Assembly (NCBI GenBank): GCA_003488445.1
Contig: DNLO01000019.1
Location: forward strand, 8,337 to 14,591
DNA from: Lachnospiraceae bacterium
GTDB taxonomy: Bacteria; Bacillota; Clostridia; Lachnospirales; Lachnospiraceae
Length of the DNA stretch: 6,255 nt
Direction of reading: 5' to 3'
The position numbers were made by a program, and so were the translations under genes. Positions 1 to 6,255 of this stretch are shown here, in pieces (the first letter of the stretch is position 1; every line of letters begins with the position of its first letter). The notes beneath the pieces were generated by a model, which worked only from the letters and a program-made list of their open reading frames with translations, was not told the DNA's origin and did no database searches.

Positions 1-165
1 CCCGCCATGCCGTATCTGCTCAGCTTTGCGGCGGGAGCCATGATATACGTGGTGGTGGAGGAGCTTATCCCGGAGATGTCCGAAGGGGAGCATTCCAACA
101 TCGGTACGATCTGCTTTGCGGCAGGCTTCGTGCTGATGATGGCCCTTGACGTGGGACTGGGATAA
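1..165 (+). CDS. ZIP family metal transporter, C-terminal fragment
   Basis: This is the 3' end of a gene cut by the window edge; 54 codons in frame 1 run to TAA at 163-165. The visible sequence has two hydrophobic segments: about residues 4-19, leading into the acidic motif VVVEELIPE (17-25), and about residues 36-53. A short polar loop carrying HSNIGT joins them. This arrangement (a helix ending in EELIPE, an HSNIGT loop, then a last helix ending in a small LG tail) is what I recognise from the GufA-like branch of bacterial ZIP transporters, which move zinc or other divalent metals across the cytoplasmic membrane. The metal-binding helices further upstream are outside the window, so the substrate cannot be judged. 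The stop is followed within one base by an ATG (167-169), and the next clear gene begins 57 bases later on the same strand. Confidence 0.8.
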   Translation, partial: PAMPYLLSFAAGAMIYVVVEELIPEMSEGEHSNIGTICFAAGFVLMMALDVGLG

Positions 166-166
166 T

Positions 167-223
167 ATGTATGGTATTTATGGTTTTGATGTGAAGAATA
201 ATACGGAAACGAGGATCAGGTAA
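167..223 (+). other. Candidate 18-codon micro-ORF (possible leader peptide)
   Basis: An ATG one base after the transporter's stop opens an 18-residue reading frame, MYGIYGFDVKNNTETRIR. Its TAA (221-223) overlaps the ABC-F start codon as TAATG. The reading frame therefore spans the intergenic gap almost exactly. The first codons are an imperfect 9-base tandem repeat (170-178 and 179-187) giving YGI-YGF. A GGGA at 159-162 is a possible but close ribosome binding site. The TAATG overlap would allow translational coupling. Short ORFs upstream of ABC-F antibiotic-resistance genes are known regulatory leaders, but this ABC-F does not look like one of those, and no attenuator hairpin is visible here. 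It may be chance. Confidence 0.2.
211..220 (+). promoter_or_regulatory. Ribosome binding site of the ABC-F gene
   Basis: GAGG at 211-214 lies 8 bases before the ATG at 223, a normal Shine-Dalgarno spacing; a second AGG at 218-220 is too close to be optimal. It supports translation start at 223. Confidence 0.6.
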
Positions 224-1860
224 TGATAGCAGCAAATAATGTGACATACAGGGTAGGCAAAAAGGCACTCTTCGAAGAGGTGAACATCAAGTTCACGGAG
301 GGCAACTGCTACGGCATCATAGGTGCGAACGGAGCAGGCAAGTCGACCTTCCTGAAGATACTCGCAGGTGAGCTGGAAACTACCAACGGTGATATAGAGG
401 TGACACCCGGCCAGAGGATATCCGTACTGGAGCAGGATCACTTCAAGTATGATGCACAGACGGTGCTCGACACCGTCATACAGGGTAACGAGCATCTGTA
501 TGATGTGATGAAGGAAAAGGAAGCGATATATGCGAAGCCCGACTTCTCCGACGAGGACGGCATGAGGGCGGCAGAGCTGGAGGGCGAGTTCGCCGAGATG
601 AACGGCTACGAGGCAGAGAGCGATGCCGAGTCGCTGCTGAACGGCCTGGGCATAGATACGGCTCTGCATTATTCGCTTATGGGTGACCTGAACGGATCGG
701 AGAAGGTCAAGGTGCTTCTTGCAAGAGCCCTCTTCGGCAATCCCGATATCCTGCTTCTGGACGAGCCTACGAACCACCTGGATCTGGACGCTATCGAATG
801 GCTGGAGGAGTTTCTGATCGACTTCCCCAATACCGTCATCGTGGTATCACACGACAGGTATTTCCTGAACAAGGTCTGCACCCATACCGCAGATATAGAC
901 TATGGCAAGATAACACTCTTCTCGGGCAACTATGACTTCTGGTATGAGTCGTCACAGCTTCTCGTACAGCAGATGAAGGAGGCCAACAAGAAGAAGGAAG
1001 AGAAGATAAAGGAGCTGCAGGAGTTCATCTCCAGATTCTCGGCAAACGCATCCAAGTCCAAGCAGGCTACATCGAGGAAGAGGGCGTTGGAGAAGATAGA
1101 GCTGGACACCATCAAGCCTTCATCGAGAAAGTATCCCTATGTGGATTTCAGGCCTGACAGGGAGATAGGCAATGAGGTACTCTCGGTAGAGAACCTCACC
1201 AAATATCAGGACGGACAGATAGTCCTGGATAATCTCACCTTCACATTAAGGCGCAACGACAAGGTCGCCTTCGTGGGCGCGAACGAGCAGGCCATCACTA
1301 TGTTCATGAAGATCATCATGGGAGAGGAGGAGCCCGACTCAGGCTCGTACAAGTGGGGAGTGACCACCTCCCAGGCATATTTCCCCAAGGACAACACGGC
1401 GGAGTTTGATAACGATTATAATATCACGGAATGGCTTATGGGATATTCTCCGGAAAAGGATGTGACCTATGTGAGAGGATTCCTGGGACGCATGCTCTTC
1501 CCGGGAGAGGACGGTGTGAAGAAGGTGCGCATACTCTCCGGAGGAGAGAAGGTACGCTGCCTGCTTTCCAAGATGATGATATCCGGTGCGAATGTACTGG
1601 TGCTGGATGAGCCTACGAACCATCTGGACATGGAGAGCATCACTGCACTAAACAACGGACTCATCAAGTACCCCGGTGTGGTCCTCTTCTCGTGTCATGA
1701 TCATCAGTTCGTACAGACTACGGCGAACCGCATCATGGAGATACGCTCCGACGGCACCCTGGTGGATAAGATAACCACCTATGACGAGTATCTCGAGGGC
1801 AATGCGGAGGCAAGGAAGAACTATGTCTACACGGCTGATCTCGAGGACGATGCGAACTGA
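223..1860 (+). CDS. ABC-F family ATPase, YkpA/YbiT-like
   Basis: This is a soluble protein of 545 residues with two ABC ATPase domains in tandem and no membrane segments. That is the ABC-F architecture, whose members act on the ribosome rather than in transport. Domain 1 has Walker A GANGAGKS (34-41), Q-loop Q71, signature LNGSE (156-160), Walker B ILLLDE (176-181) running into DEPTNHLD, and switch H210. A charged, helical interdomain linker (about 245-300) contains FSANASKSKQATSRKRALEKI-type sequence, typical of the YbiT/YkpA group, whose members are about 530-540 residues. Domain 2 (about 317-510) has Q384, an intact LSGGE (438-442), Walker B VLVLDE (458-463) and H492. Its Walker A reads GANEQAIT (352-359), so the usual glycine-lysine pair is A357-I358. 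The signature of domain 1 is also non-canonical, and both belong to the same composite ATP site. The exact role is unknown; family members are thought to influence translation elongation under stress. Start ATG 223 gives the expected short N-terminus. The next gene begins 18 bases after the stop. Confidence 0.95.
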   Translation: MIAANNVTYRVGKKALFEEVNIKFTEGNCYGIIGANGAGKSTFLKILAGELETTNGDIEVTPGQRISVLEQDHFKYDAQTVLDTVIQGNEHLYDVMKEKEAIYAKPDFSDEDGMRAAELEGEFAEMNGYEAESDAESLLNGLGIDTALHYSLMGDLNGSEKVKVLLARALFGNPDILLLDEPTNHLDLDAIEWLEEFLIDFPNTVIVVSHDRYFLNKVCTHTADIDYGKITLFSGNYDFWYESSQLLVQQMKEANKKKEEKIKELQEFISRFSANASKSKQATSRKRALEKIELDTIKPSSRKYPYVDFRPDREIGNEVLSVENLTKYQDGQIVLDNLTFTLRRNDKVAFVGANEQAITMFMKIIMGEEEPDSGSYKWGVTTSQAYFPKDNTAEFDNDYNITEWLMGYSPEKDVTYVRGFLGRMLFPGEDGVKKVRILSGGEKVRCLLSKMMISGANVLVLDEPTNHLDMESITALNNGLIKYPGVVLFSCHDHQFVQTTANRIMEIRSDGTLVDKITTYDEYLEGNAEARKNYVYTADLEDDAN

Positions 1861-1878
1861 CCTCTGTCTGGATCTGAT

Positions 1879-3159
1879 ATGAAGGTAGCCGGTGTAATAG
1901 CTGAATTCGATCCTTTTCATAACGGACACGCTTTTTTTCTGCGGAGAGTGAGAGAGCTCACCTCCGCAGATTTTATTATCGCGGTGATGAGCGGGGATTA
2001 TACCCAGAGAGGGAATCCCGCTATGGCGGGTAAGAGGTGGCGCACAGAGGCTGCGCTCATCAACGGAGCCGATATAGTCATCGAACTTCCGGTGCAGTAT
2101 GCGACGGCATCGGCAGAGCCCTTTGCCCTGGGAGGAGTCTCCATACTTGAGTCCCTGGGATGTGTGGATGTCCTGTGCTTCGGTACGGAGGAGCAGGATA
2201 TGGAGATGCTGAGGGAAGCATCCGAGATACTCTGCGATGAGACGGATGAGCTGAAAGAAAGACTCGGCGGATACCTGAGAGAGGGAATGAACTATCCCGC
2301 CGCAAGAGCGAAGGCTGTATCCGACCTGCTCCTGTCTTCAGGCGCGCACGGATCTGACAGGATCACGGATATCATGTCAGGGCCCAATAACATACTGGCT
2401 ATGGAGTATCTGAAGGCGCTGGGAAGGCTGGGCTCTTCCATGGACACCCTCAATGTGAAGAGGGAAGCGGTGGATCATGACTCGGTCAATACATACGGGA
2501 TATACAGCTCGGCCGGAAACATCAGGGAGATATTGAAGACTACAGGATCCGTGGACGCTGTATCCGCTTTTCTGCCGGAGAATACAGTGCCGCTGATGCG
2601 TGAGCACTTCGGTGTGGATATCCCGGTGTTTGCGGATGATCTCTCGATGCTCGTAAAGTACAGGCTTTTGATGGAGAGCGGAGAGAGCCTGATGCAGTAT
2701 GCCGATATGAGTGCGGATCTGGCAAGGCGGATCATGAACAAGAGAAATGAGTACATAAGCCTGTCCCAGTTCACGGAGCTCATCAAGACAAAGAATCTCA
2801 CATATACGAGGATAGCCAGGGCACTTCTCCATATGCTGCTGTCCGTTAAAAAGGACGACATGAAGGAGTACGCTTCTTCGGGATATGTCGGGTATGCCAG
2901 GGTACTGGGCTTTGCGGAAAGGGCTTCGGCTCTCCTGGATGATATGTGCAAGAAGGCATCAATCCCTGTGATCACGAGGACTGCGGAGTACAGGAAGAAG
3001 CTTGATGGTCCTTTCCGCAGGATGTACGAGGATGATCTGAGAGCATCAGACATATATCACTGTATCGTGAAGGATATCTACGATACGGACATCACGCCGG
3101 ATATTTCCGCGGCGGCATATATGACAGAGCACGGCAAGGTTTCATGCAGGCTGCTGTAG
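1879..3159 (+). CDS. tmcAL: tRNA(Met) cytidine acetate ligase (TmcAL)
   Basis: The product (426 residues, formerly YlbM/DUF795) uses ATP and acetate to make N4-acetylcytidine at wobble C34 of elongator tRNA-Met, which protects decoding of AUG versus AUA. It is cytoplasmic. The N-terminal nucleotidyltransferase fold is clear: GVIAEFDPFHNGH, with the HxGH-type motif H14-N15-G16-H17; VMSGDYTQRGNPA (36-48); ELPVQYA (69-75); and FGTEEQD (101-107). Further family motifs are GPNNILAMEYLKAL (168-181), the basic stretch VKREAVDHD (193-201), SSAGNIRE (210-217, the S-A-x-x-I-R block) and a C-terminal helical part with TRIARALLHMLL (310-321). Length is close to the family norm of about 400. ATG 1879 puts the nucleotide-binding motif at the usual distance from the N-terminus; the Shine-Dalgarno is weak (GGA at 1870-1872). 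The gene follows the ABC-F gene by 18 bases and precedes lacZ by 35. Unusual: a long hairpin with T-rich flanks lies in codons 20-34. Confidence 0.95.
   Translation: MKVAGVIAEFDPFHNGHAFFLRRVRELTSADFIIAVMSGDYTQRGNPAMAGKRWRTEAALINGADIVIELPVQYATASAEPFALGGVSILESLGCVDVLCFGTEEQDMEMLREASEILCDETDELKERLGGYLREGMNYPAARAKAVSDLLLSSGAHGSDRITDIMSGPNNILAMEYLKALGRLGSSMDTLNVKREAVDHDSVNTYGIYSSAGNIREILKTTGSVDAVSAFLPENTVPLMREHFGVDIPVFADDLSMLVKYRLLMESGESLMQYADMSADLARRIMNKRNEYISLSQFTELIKTKNLTYTRIARALLHMLLSVKKDDMKEYASSGYVGYARVLGFAERASALLDDMCKKASIPVITRTAEYRKKLDGPFRRMYEDDLRASDIYHCIVKDIYDTDITPDISAAAYMTEHGKVSCRLL
1939..1979 (+). terminator. Terminator-like hairpin inside the 5' end of tmcAL
   Basis: The left arm CTGCGGAG (1939-1946) pairs with CTCCGCAG (1962-1969), and GTGAG (1948-1952) pairs with CTCAC (1957-1961). 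This gives 13 base pairs with one bulged A (1947) and an AGAG loop (1953-1956). T1938-A1970 can add one pair. The stem is followed by ATTTTATTAT (1970-1979), a T-rich tail as in an intrinsic terminator on the + strand. It is preceded by seven T (1932-1938), so it does not read as a terminator on the - strand. It sits within the coding sequence about 60 bases after the start codon, where translating ribosomes would normally prevent termination. Function as an attenuator or polarity site is inference; the protein sequence here is also family-typical, so part of the pairing could be incidental. Confidence 0.35.
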
Positions 3160-3183
3160 TGGGGCGTATCGGGAAACAGTCAT

Positions 3184-3190
3184 AAGGGGG
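3184..3190 (+). promoter_or_regulatory. Strong ribosome binding site of lacZ
   Basis: AAGGGGG at 3184-3190 ends 4 bases before the ATG at 3195. It is much the strongest Shine-Dalgarno in the window and fixes the lacZ start. The 35-base gap before lacZ (3160-3194) has no hairpin and no convincing -35/-10 pair, so lacZ is either read through from upstream or served by a promoter inside tmcAL. Confidence 0.7.
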
Positions 3191-3194
3191 CATC

Positions 3195-6100
3195 ATGTGT
3201 GATTTTGATCTGAAGAATATAGCGGATCCGGAGTATTTTGCGGAGAACAGGATACCGGCACATTCGGACCATATGTATTATGAAAGCGAAGAAGCGGCGT
3301 CATCAGGAGTCAGTGCTTTCAGGCATTCGCTTGGCGGAGTGTGGAAATTCGCCTGGTCACGGAATGTGAAGACTGCCATAACGGACTTCATGGGGGCAGA
3401 GTACGACTGTCTTGGATGGGAAGATATCACTGTACCTGCCTGCATCCAGCTGGAGGGCTACGGAGCACCCCAGTACGTGAATACACAGTACCCCTGGGAC
3501 GGACACGAGGAGATATCTCCCGGGGAGATACCGCAGGATCATAATCCAGTGGGTCACTATGTGAAGTACTTCAGTCTTCCGAAGAGCATGAAAGAAGGGC
3601 CTGTATGCATCTGCTTTGAAGGAGTGGAGAGCGGGATCGCTCTATGGCTCAACGGCCACTATGTCGGCTACAGCACGGACAGCTTCACCCCGTCCGAGTT
3701 CGACCTCACCGAATACATTGACAGGGACGGAGTGAACAAGCTGGCTGCGATGGTCTTCAGATATACGGCTGGAAGCTGGTGCGAGGATCAGGACTTCTTC
3801 AGGTTTTCGGGGATATTCAGGGATGTGTACCTATATACCATGCCCGGGGTCCATATTGCGGATATGAGGGTGACGGCCCGGCCGGATGATGGATATGAGA
3901 AAGGAGAGCTCCGCCTGGCACTGGAGGCTACGGCGGAAGGCAGGGCACGGGTACAGCTTGCATACCGCGGCATGGAGGTGATGTCAGATGAGAGACCTCT
4001 GAAGATGAGCACCATCATGGCATACGATATAGATGCCCCGCATCTATGGAGCGCAGAGAAGCCGGAGCTCTATGACCTGAAGATCAGTGTGTACGACAGC
4101 GCGGGGGTCCTTAGCGAGGTGGTCACCGAAAGAGTGGGCTTCAGGGATTTCGGTATGAGAGACGGGGTGATGTGTCTCAACGGAAAGCGTCTGGTGTTCA
4201 GGGGAGTGAACAGGCACGACTTCTCCAGTGCGAACGGAAGAGTGGTATCCGTGGAGGAGATCAGGAAGGATCTCGTCACCATGAAAAGGAACAACATCAA
4301 CGCGGTGCGTACAAGCCACTATCCGAACCCCACCGCCTTGTACAGGATGTGTGATGAATACGGATTGTACGTGATAGATGAGAACGATCTGGAGACTCAC
4401 GGTGTATGGGATCCCATAGCAAGAGGTGAGGAGCCTGTAGAATATGCGGTGCCCGGAGACAGACCGGAGTATATGGATATGATAGCCGACAGGGCAAGGA
4501 GCATGTATGAGAGGGACAAGAACCACCCTTCCATACTCATCTGGTCCTGCGGAAACGAGGCTTATGGCGGCAGTGATCTGAAGAGGCTTCATGATCTCTT
4601 CAGGGAATGGGATGATACGAGGCTCGTCCATTATGAGGGAGTGGTGAACGATGACAGATATCCGGACACCACGGATATGGTCAGCAACATGTACTGGCCC
4701 GTATCGAAGATACGGGAATATCTGTCGGAGAACAGAGAGAAGCCGGTGATATCCTGTGAATACACCCATGCCATGGGGAATTCCTGCGGGGGCATGTATC
4801 TGTACACCGACTATGCGGATGAGGAGAGGCTGTATCAGGGAGGGTTCATCTGGGACTATATCGACCAGTCACTGGATGCGAAGAACAGATACGGAGCAGC
4901 GTACCAGGGCTACGGCGGCGACTTTGACGACAGACCAAATGACTGCAGCTTCAGCGGCAACGGCATCACCTACGGGGGCGACAGGGAGCCCTCGCCGAAG
5001 ATGCAGGAGGTGAAATACAACTACAGGCCTGTGAAGCTTGCCTGTGACGGAGATATGGTAAAGGTGACGAACAGGAACCTCTTCACCGATGTATCCGAAT
5101 ATGACTGCTGCGTCACCCTGGAGAGGAGAGGGAAGGTACTGAAGGAGTGCAGAGTGGAGATAAGCTGTGAGCCGCTGGGCGAAGAGAGCATCACTCTGCC
5201 TGATGATATAAAGCCCGAAAGAGAAGATGATGAATATGTACTCACGGTGTCGCTGAGACTGAAGCAGGATACGCTCTGGGCAGATAAAGGGCACGAGACC
5301 GCCTTCACGCAGTATGTATACGGCAGGACACCTGAGGCGGTGCATGAGAAGAGACCCTTCAGGGTCACCAGAGGGCATTACAACACAGGGATCAGGGGAG
5401 AGGGCTTCGAGGTACTGTTCTCGAACATATCCGGAGGACTCGTATCCTACAGATATGCCGGAAGAGAGCTGATAAAGAAGATACCACGTCCGAACTTCTG
5501 GAGACCCATGACGGAAAATGACAATGCGAACCTCCTTCCCTTCAGGGCAGGGCAGTGGCAGAATGCGGGACGCTTCCTCACTCATAAGAGGGAGAGGGAG
5601 GATATGGATAACGCACTGATGCCCATAGACTATATCACGGAGGATACAGACGACGGTATCAGCGTGACCTATACCTACCGACTGCCGGTGATACCGGAGA
5701 AGGAGTGCGTGGTAAGATACACCGTCCACTCCGACGGAGCAGTGGATGTCCGGATGCATATGGATGCATCGGATGATGTGGGAGAGCTCCCCGAGTATAG
5801 CATGCTCTTTACACTGGATGCAGATCTTGAGGATCTTACATGGTACGGCATGGGTCCCGAAGAGACCTATGCTGACAGACCTCATGGCAGGCTGGGAGTA
5901 TATCGCAACAAAGTGGCCGATAATATGGCAAAGTATCTGGTGCCCCAGGAGTGCGGAGCGAAGATCGGTGTCAGGGAAGCCCGCATCACGGACAGGAGAG
6001 GAAGAGGGATCATATTCACCGGCAGTGAGATGATGTTCTCTGCACTGCCTTATTCACCTTATGAGATAGATAATGCGATGCATCCCTTCGAGCTGCCGTG

Positions 6101-6242
6101 TGTGAATTACACCTATGTGAGAGCCGGCAAAGCACAGATGGGGGTGGGAGGCGACGATACCTGGGGCGCGAGGGTCAAGCCCGAGCATATGATCGACAAC
6201 AGCCGTCCCCTGACACTGGAGTTTTCCTTCAGAGGGATATGA
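3195..6242 (+). CDS. lacZ: Beta-galactosidase, glycoside hydrolase family 2 (LacZ type)
   Basis: The enzyme hydrolyses terminal beta-D-galactosides such as lactose. At 1015 residues it matches the length of E. coli LacZ (1023) and has no signal peptide, so it should be cytoplasmic. Domains in order: N-terminal sugar-binding domain (about 45-215, ending in EDQDFFRFSGIFRDV), an immunoglobulin-like domain (about 220-318), a TIM-barrel catalytic domain (about 320-612), a second Ig-like domain (about 613-710) and the C-terminal small-chain domain (about 728-1010). Aligned by motif to E. coli LacZ, the acid/base is E455 (NE of SCGNEAYGG), the nucleophile is E522 (SCEYTHAMGNS), magnesium ligands are E400, H402 and E455, and active-site residues are N96, H341, H375, W553, F586, N589 and W990 (GGDDTW). 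All expected catalytic positions are present, so the enzyme should be active. The start at ATG 3195 has a strong ribosome binding site. No lactose transporter or regulator is visible next to it. Confidence 0.97.
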   Translation: MCDFDLKNIADPEYFAENRIPAHSDHMYYESEEAASSGVSAFRHSLGGVWKFAWSRNVKTAITDFMGAEYDCLGWEDITVPACIQLEGYGAPQYVNTQYPWDGHEEISPGEIPQDHNPVGHYVKYFSLPKSMKEGPVCICFEGVESGIALWLNGHYVGYSTDSFTPSEFDLTEYIDRDGVNKLAAMVFRYTAGSWCEDQDFFRFSGIFRDVYLYTMPGVHIADMRVTARPDDGYEKGELRLALEATAEGRARVQLAYRGMEVMSDERPLKMSTIMAYDIDAPHLWSAEKPELYDLKISVYDSAGVLSEVVTERVGFRDFGMRDGVMCLNGKRLVFRGVNRHDFSSANGRVVSVEEIRKDLVTMKRNNINAVRTSHYPNPTALYRMCDEYGLYVIDENDLETHGVWDPIARGEEPVEYAVPGDRPEYMDMIADRARSMYERDKNHPSILIWSCGNEAYGGSDLKRLHDLFREWDDTRLVHYEGVVNDDRYPDTTDMVSNMYWPVSKIREYLSENREKPVISCEYTHAMGNSCGGMYLYTDYADEERLYQGGFIWDYIDQSLDAKNRYGAAYQGYGGDFDDRPNDCSFSGNGITYGGDREPSPKMQEVKYNYRPVKLACDGDMVKVTNRNLFTDVSEYDCCVTLERRGKVLKECRVEISCEPLGEESITLPDDIKPEREDDEYVLTVSLRLKQDTLWADKGHETAFTQYVYGRTPEAVHEKRPFRVTRGHYNTGIRGEGFEVLFSNISGGLVSYRYAGRELIKKIPRPNFWRPMTENDNANLLPFRAGQWQNAGRFLTHKREREDMDNALMPIDYITEDTDDGISVTYTYRLPVIPEKECVVRYTVHSDGAVDVRMHMDASDDVGELPEYSMLFTLDADLEDLTWYGMGPEETYADRPHGRLGVYRNKVADNMAKYLVPQECGAKIGVREARITDRRGRGIIFTGSEMMFSALPYSPYEIDNAMHPFELPCVNYTYVRAGKAQMGVGGDDTWGARVKPEHMIDNSRPLTLEFSFRGI

Positions 6243-6255
6243 TACGGGAAGAGGG
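6243..6255 (+). other. Window end, possible ribosome binding site of a next gene
   Basis: Thirteen bases follow the lacZ stop. GGGAAGAGGG (6246-6255) is purine-rich and could be a Shine-Dalgarno for a gene starting just beyond the window. There is too little sequence to decide. Confidence 0.2.

Noticed and set aside
166..210. Possible sigma-70 promoter before the ABC-F gene (TTGATG at 186-191, TAATAC at 199-204)
   Set aside because: The two boxes are only 7 bases apart, and neither has a partner at 16-18 bases, so this is not a usable promoter pair.
178..777. Open frame on the - strand opposite the ABC-F gene (199 codons)
   Set aside because: It is antisense to a well-supported gene, with no recognisable family and no promoter or ribosome binding site that stands out.
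763..1622. 14-base direct repeat GAGCCTACGAACCA at 763-776 and 1609-1622
   Set aside because: Both copies encode the EPTNH part of the Walker B region in the two homologous ATPase domains, so the repeat is explained by domain duplication and codon preference.
3514..3530. 7-bp inverted repeat TATCTCC / GGAGATA with a 3-base loop inside lacZ
   Set aside because: It is short, has no T tract after it and lies in coding sequence; chance is the simplest explanation.
4698..4716. Perfect 8-bp inverted repeat CCCGTATC / GATACGGG with a 3-base loop inside lacZ
   Set aside because: There is no T-rich tail, it is in the middle of a gene, and it is short enough to occur by chance in 6 kb.
4044..4769. 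Open frame on the - strand opposite the lacZ catalytic domain (241 codons)
   Set aside because: It is an antisense shadow: it covers the conserved active-site region of lacZ and shows no protein motif of its own.
4869..5885. Long open frame on the - strand opposite lacZ (338 codons)
   Set aside because: It lies wholly within a complete, motif-confirmed lacZ. Its translation has no recognisable domain and a composition typical of antisense to GC-rich codons.

Overview
The window holds four protein-coding genes, all on the + strand and tightly packed. It looks like a chromosomal segment of a Firmicute, probably a Clostridia / Lachnospiraceae-type anaerobe. This rests on the protein types (a YkpA/YbiT-like ABC-F ATPase and a TmcAL/YlbM tRNA acetate ligase), on near-balanced GC, and on codon use: AGG/AGA for arginine and very heavy use of AUA for isoleucine. 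The family assignment is inference from style, not from a marker gene.

Layout: (1) 1-165, the last 54 codons of a ZIP-family metal transporter cut by the window edge. (2) 166-222, a 57-base gap filled almost exactly by a possible 18-codon micro-ORF whose stop overlaps the next start (TAATG). (3) 223-1860, a full-length ABC-F ATPase of 545 residues. (4) 1879-3159, tmcAL, 426 residues, with a long GC-rich hairpin and T-rich flanks inside codons 20-34. (5) 3195-6242, lacZ, a complete 1015-residue GH2 beta-galactosidase with the active-site residues in place. The last 13 bases are purine-rich and may be the ribosome binding site of a following gene. No gap exceeds 60 bases, and none contains a recognisable terminator or strong promoter, so co-transcription of at least part of the row is plausible.

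The genes do not form one obvious pathway. Metal uptake, ribosome-associated ATPase function, tRNA wobble modification and lactose/galactoside hydrolysis look like housekeeping genes followed by a catabolic gene. No sugar transporter or regulator is visible next to lacZ.

Points most worth a second look: the terminator-like hairpin inside the 5' end of tmcAL, flanked by T-rich stretches that use codons uncommon nearby; and the ABC-F protein, where the two degenerate motifs (Walker A of domain 2 and signature of domain 1) belong to the same composite ATP site. I found no convincing new multi-gene system, mobile element, CRISPR array or RNA gene.
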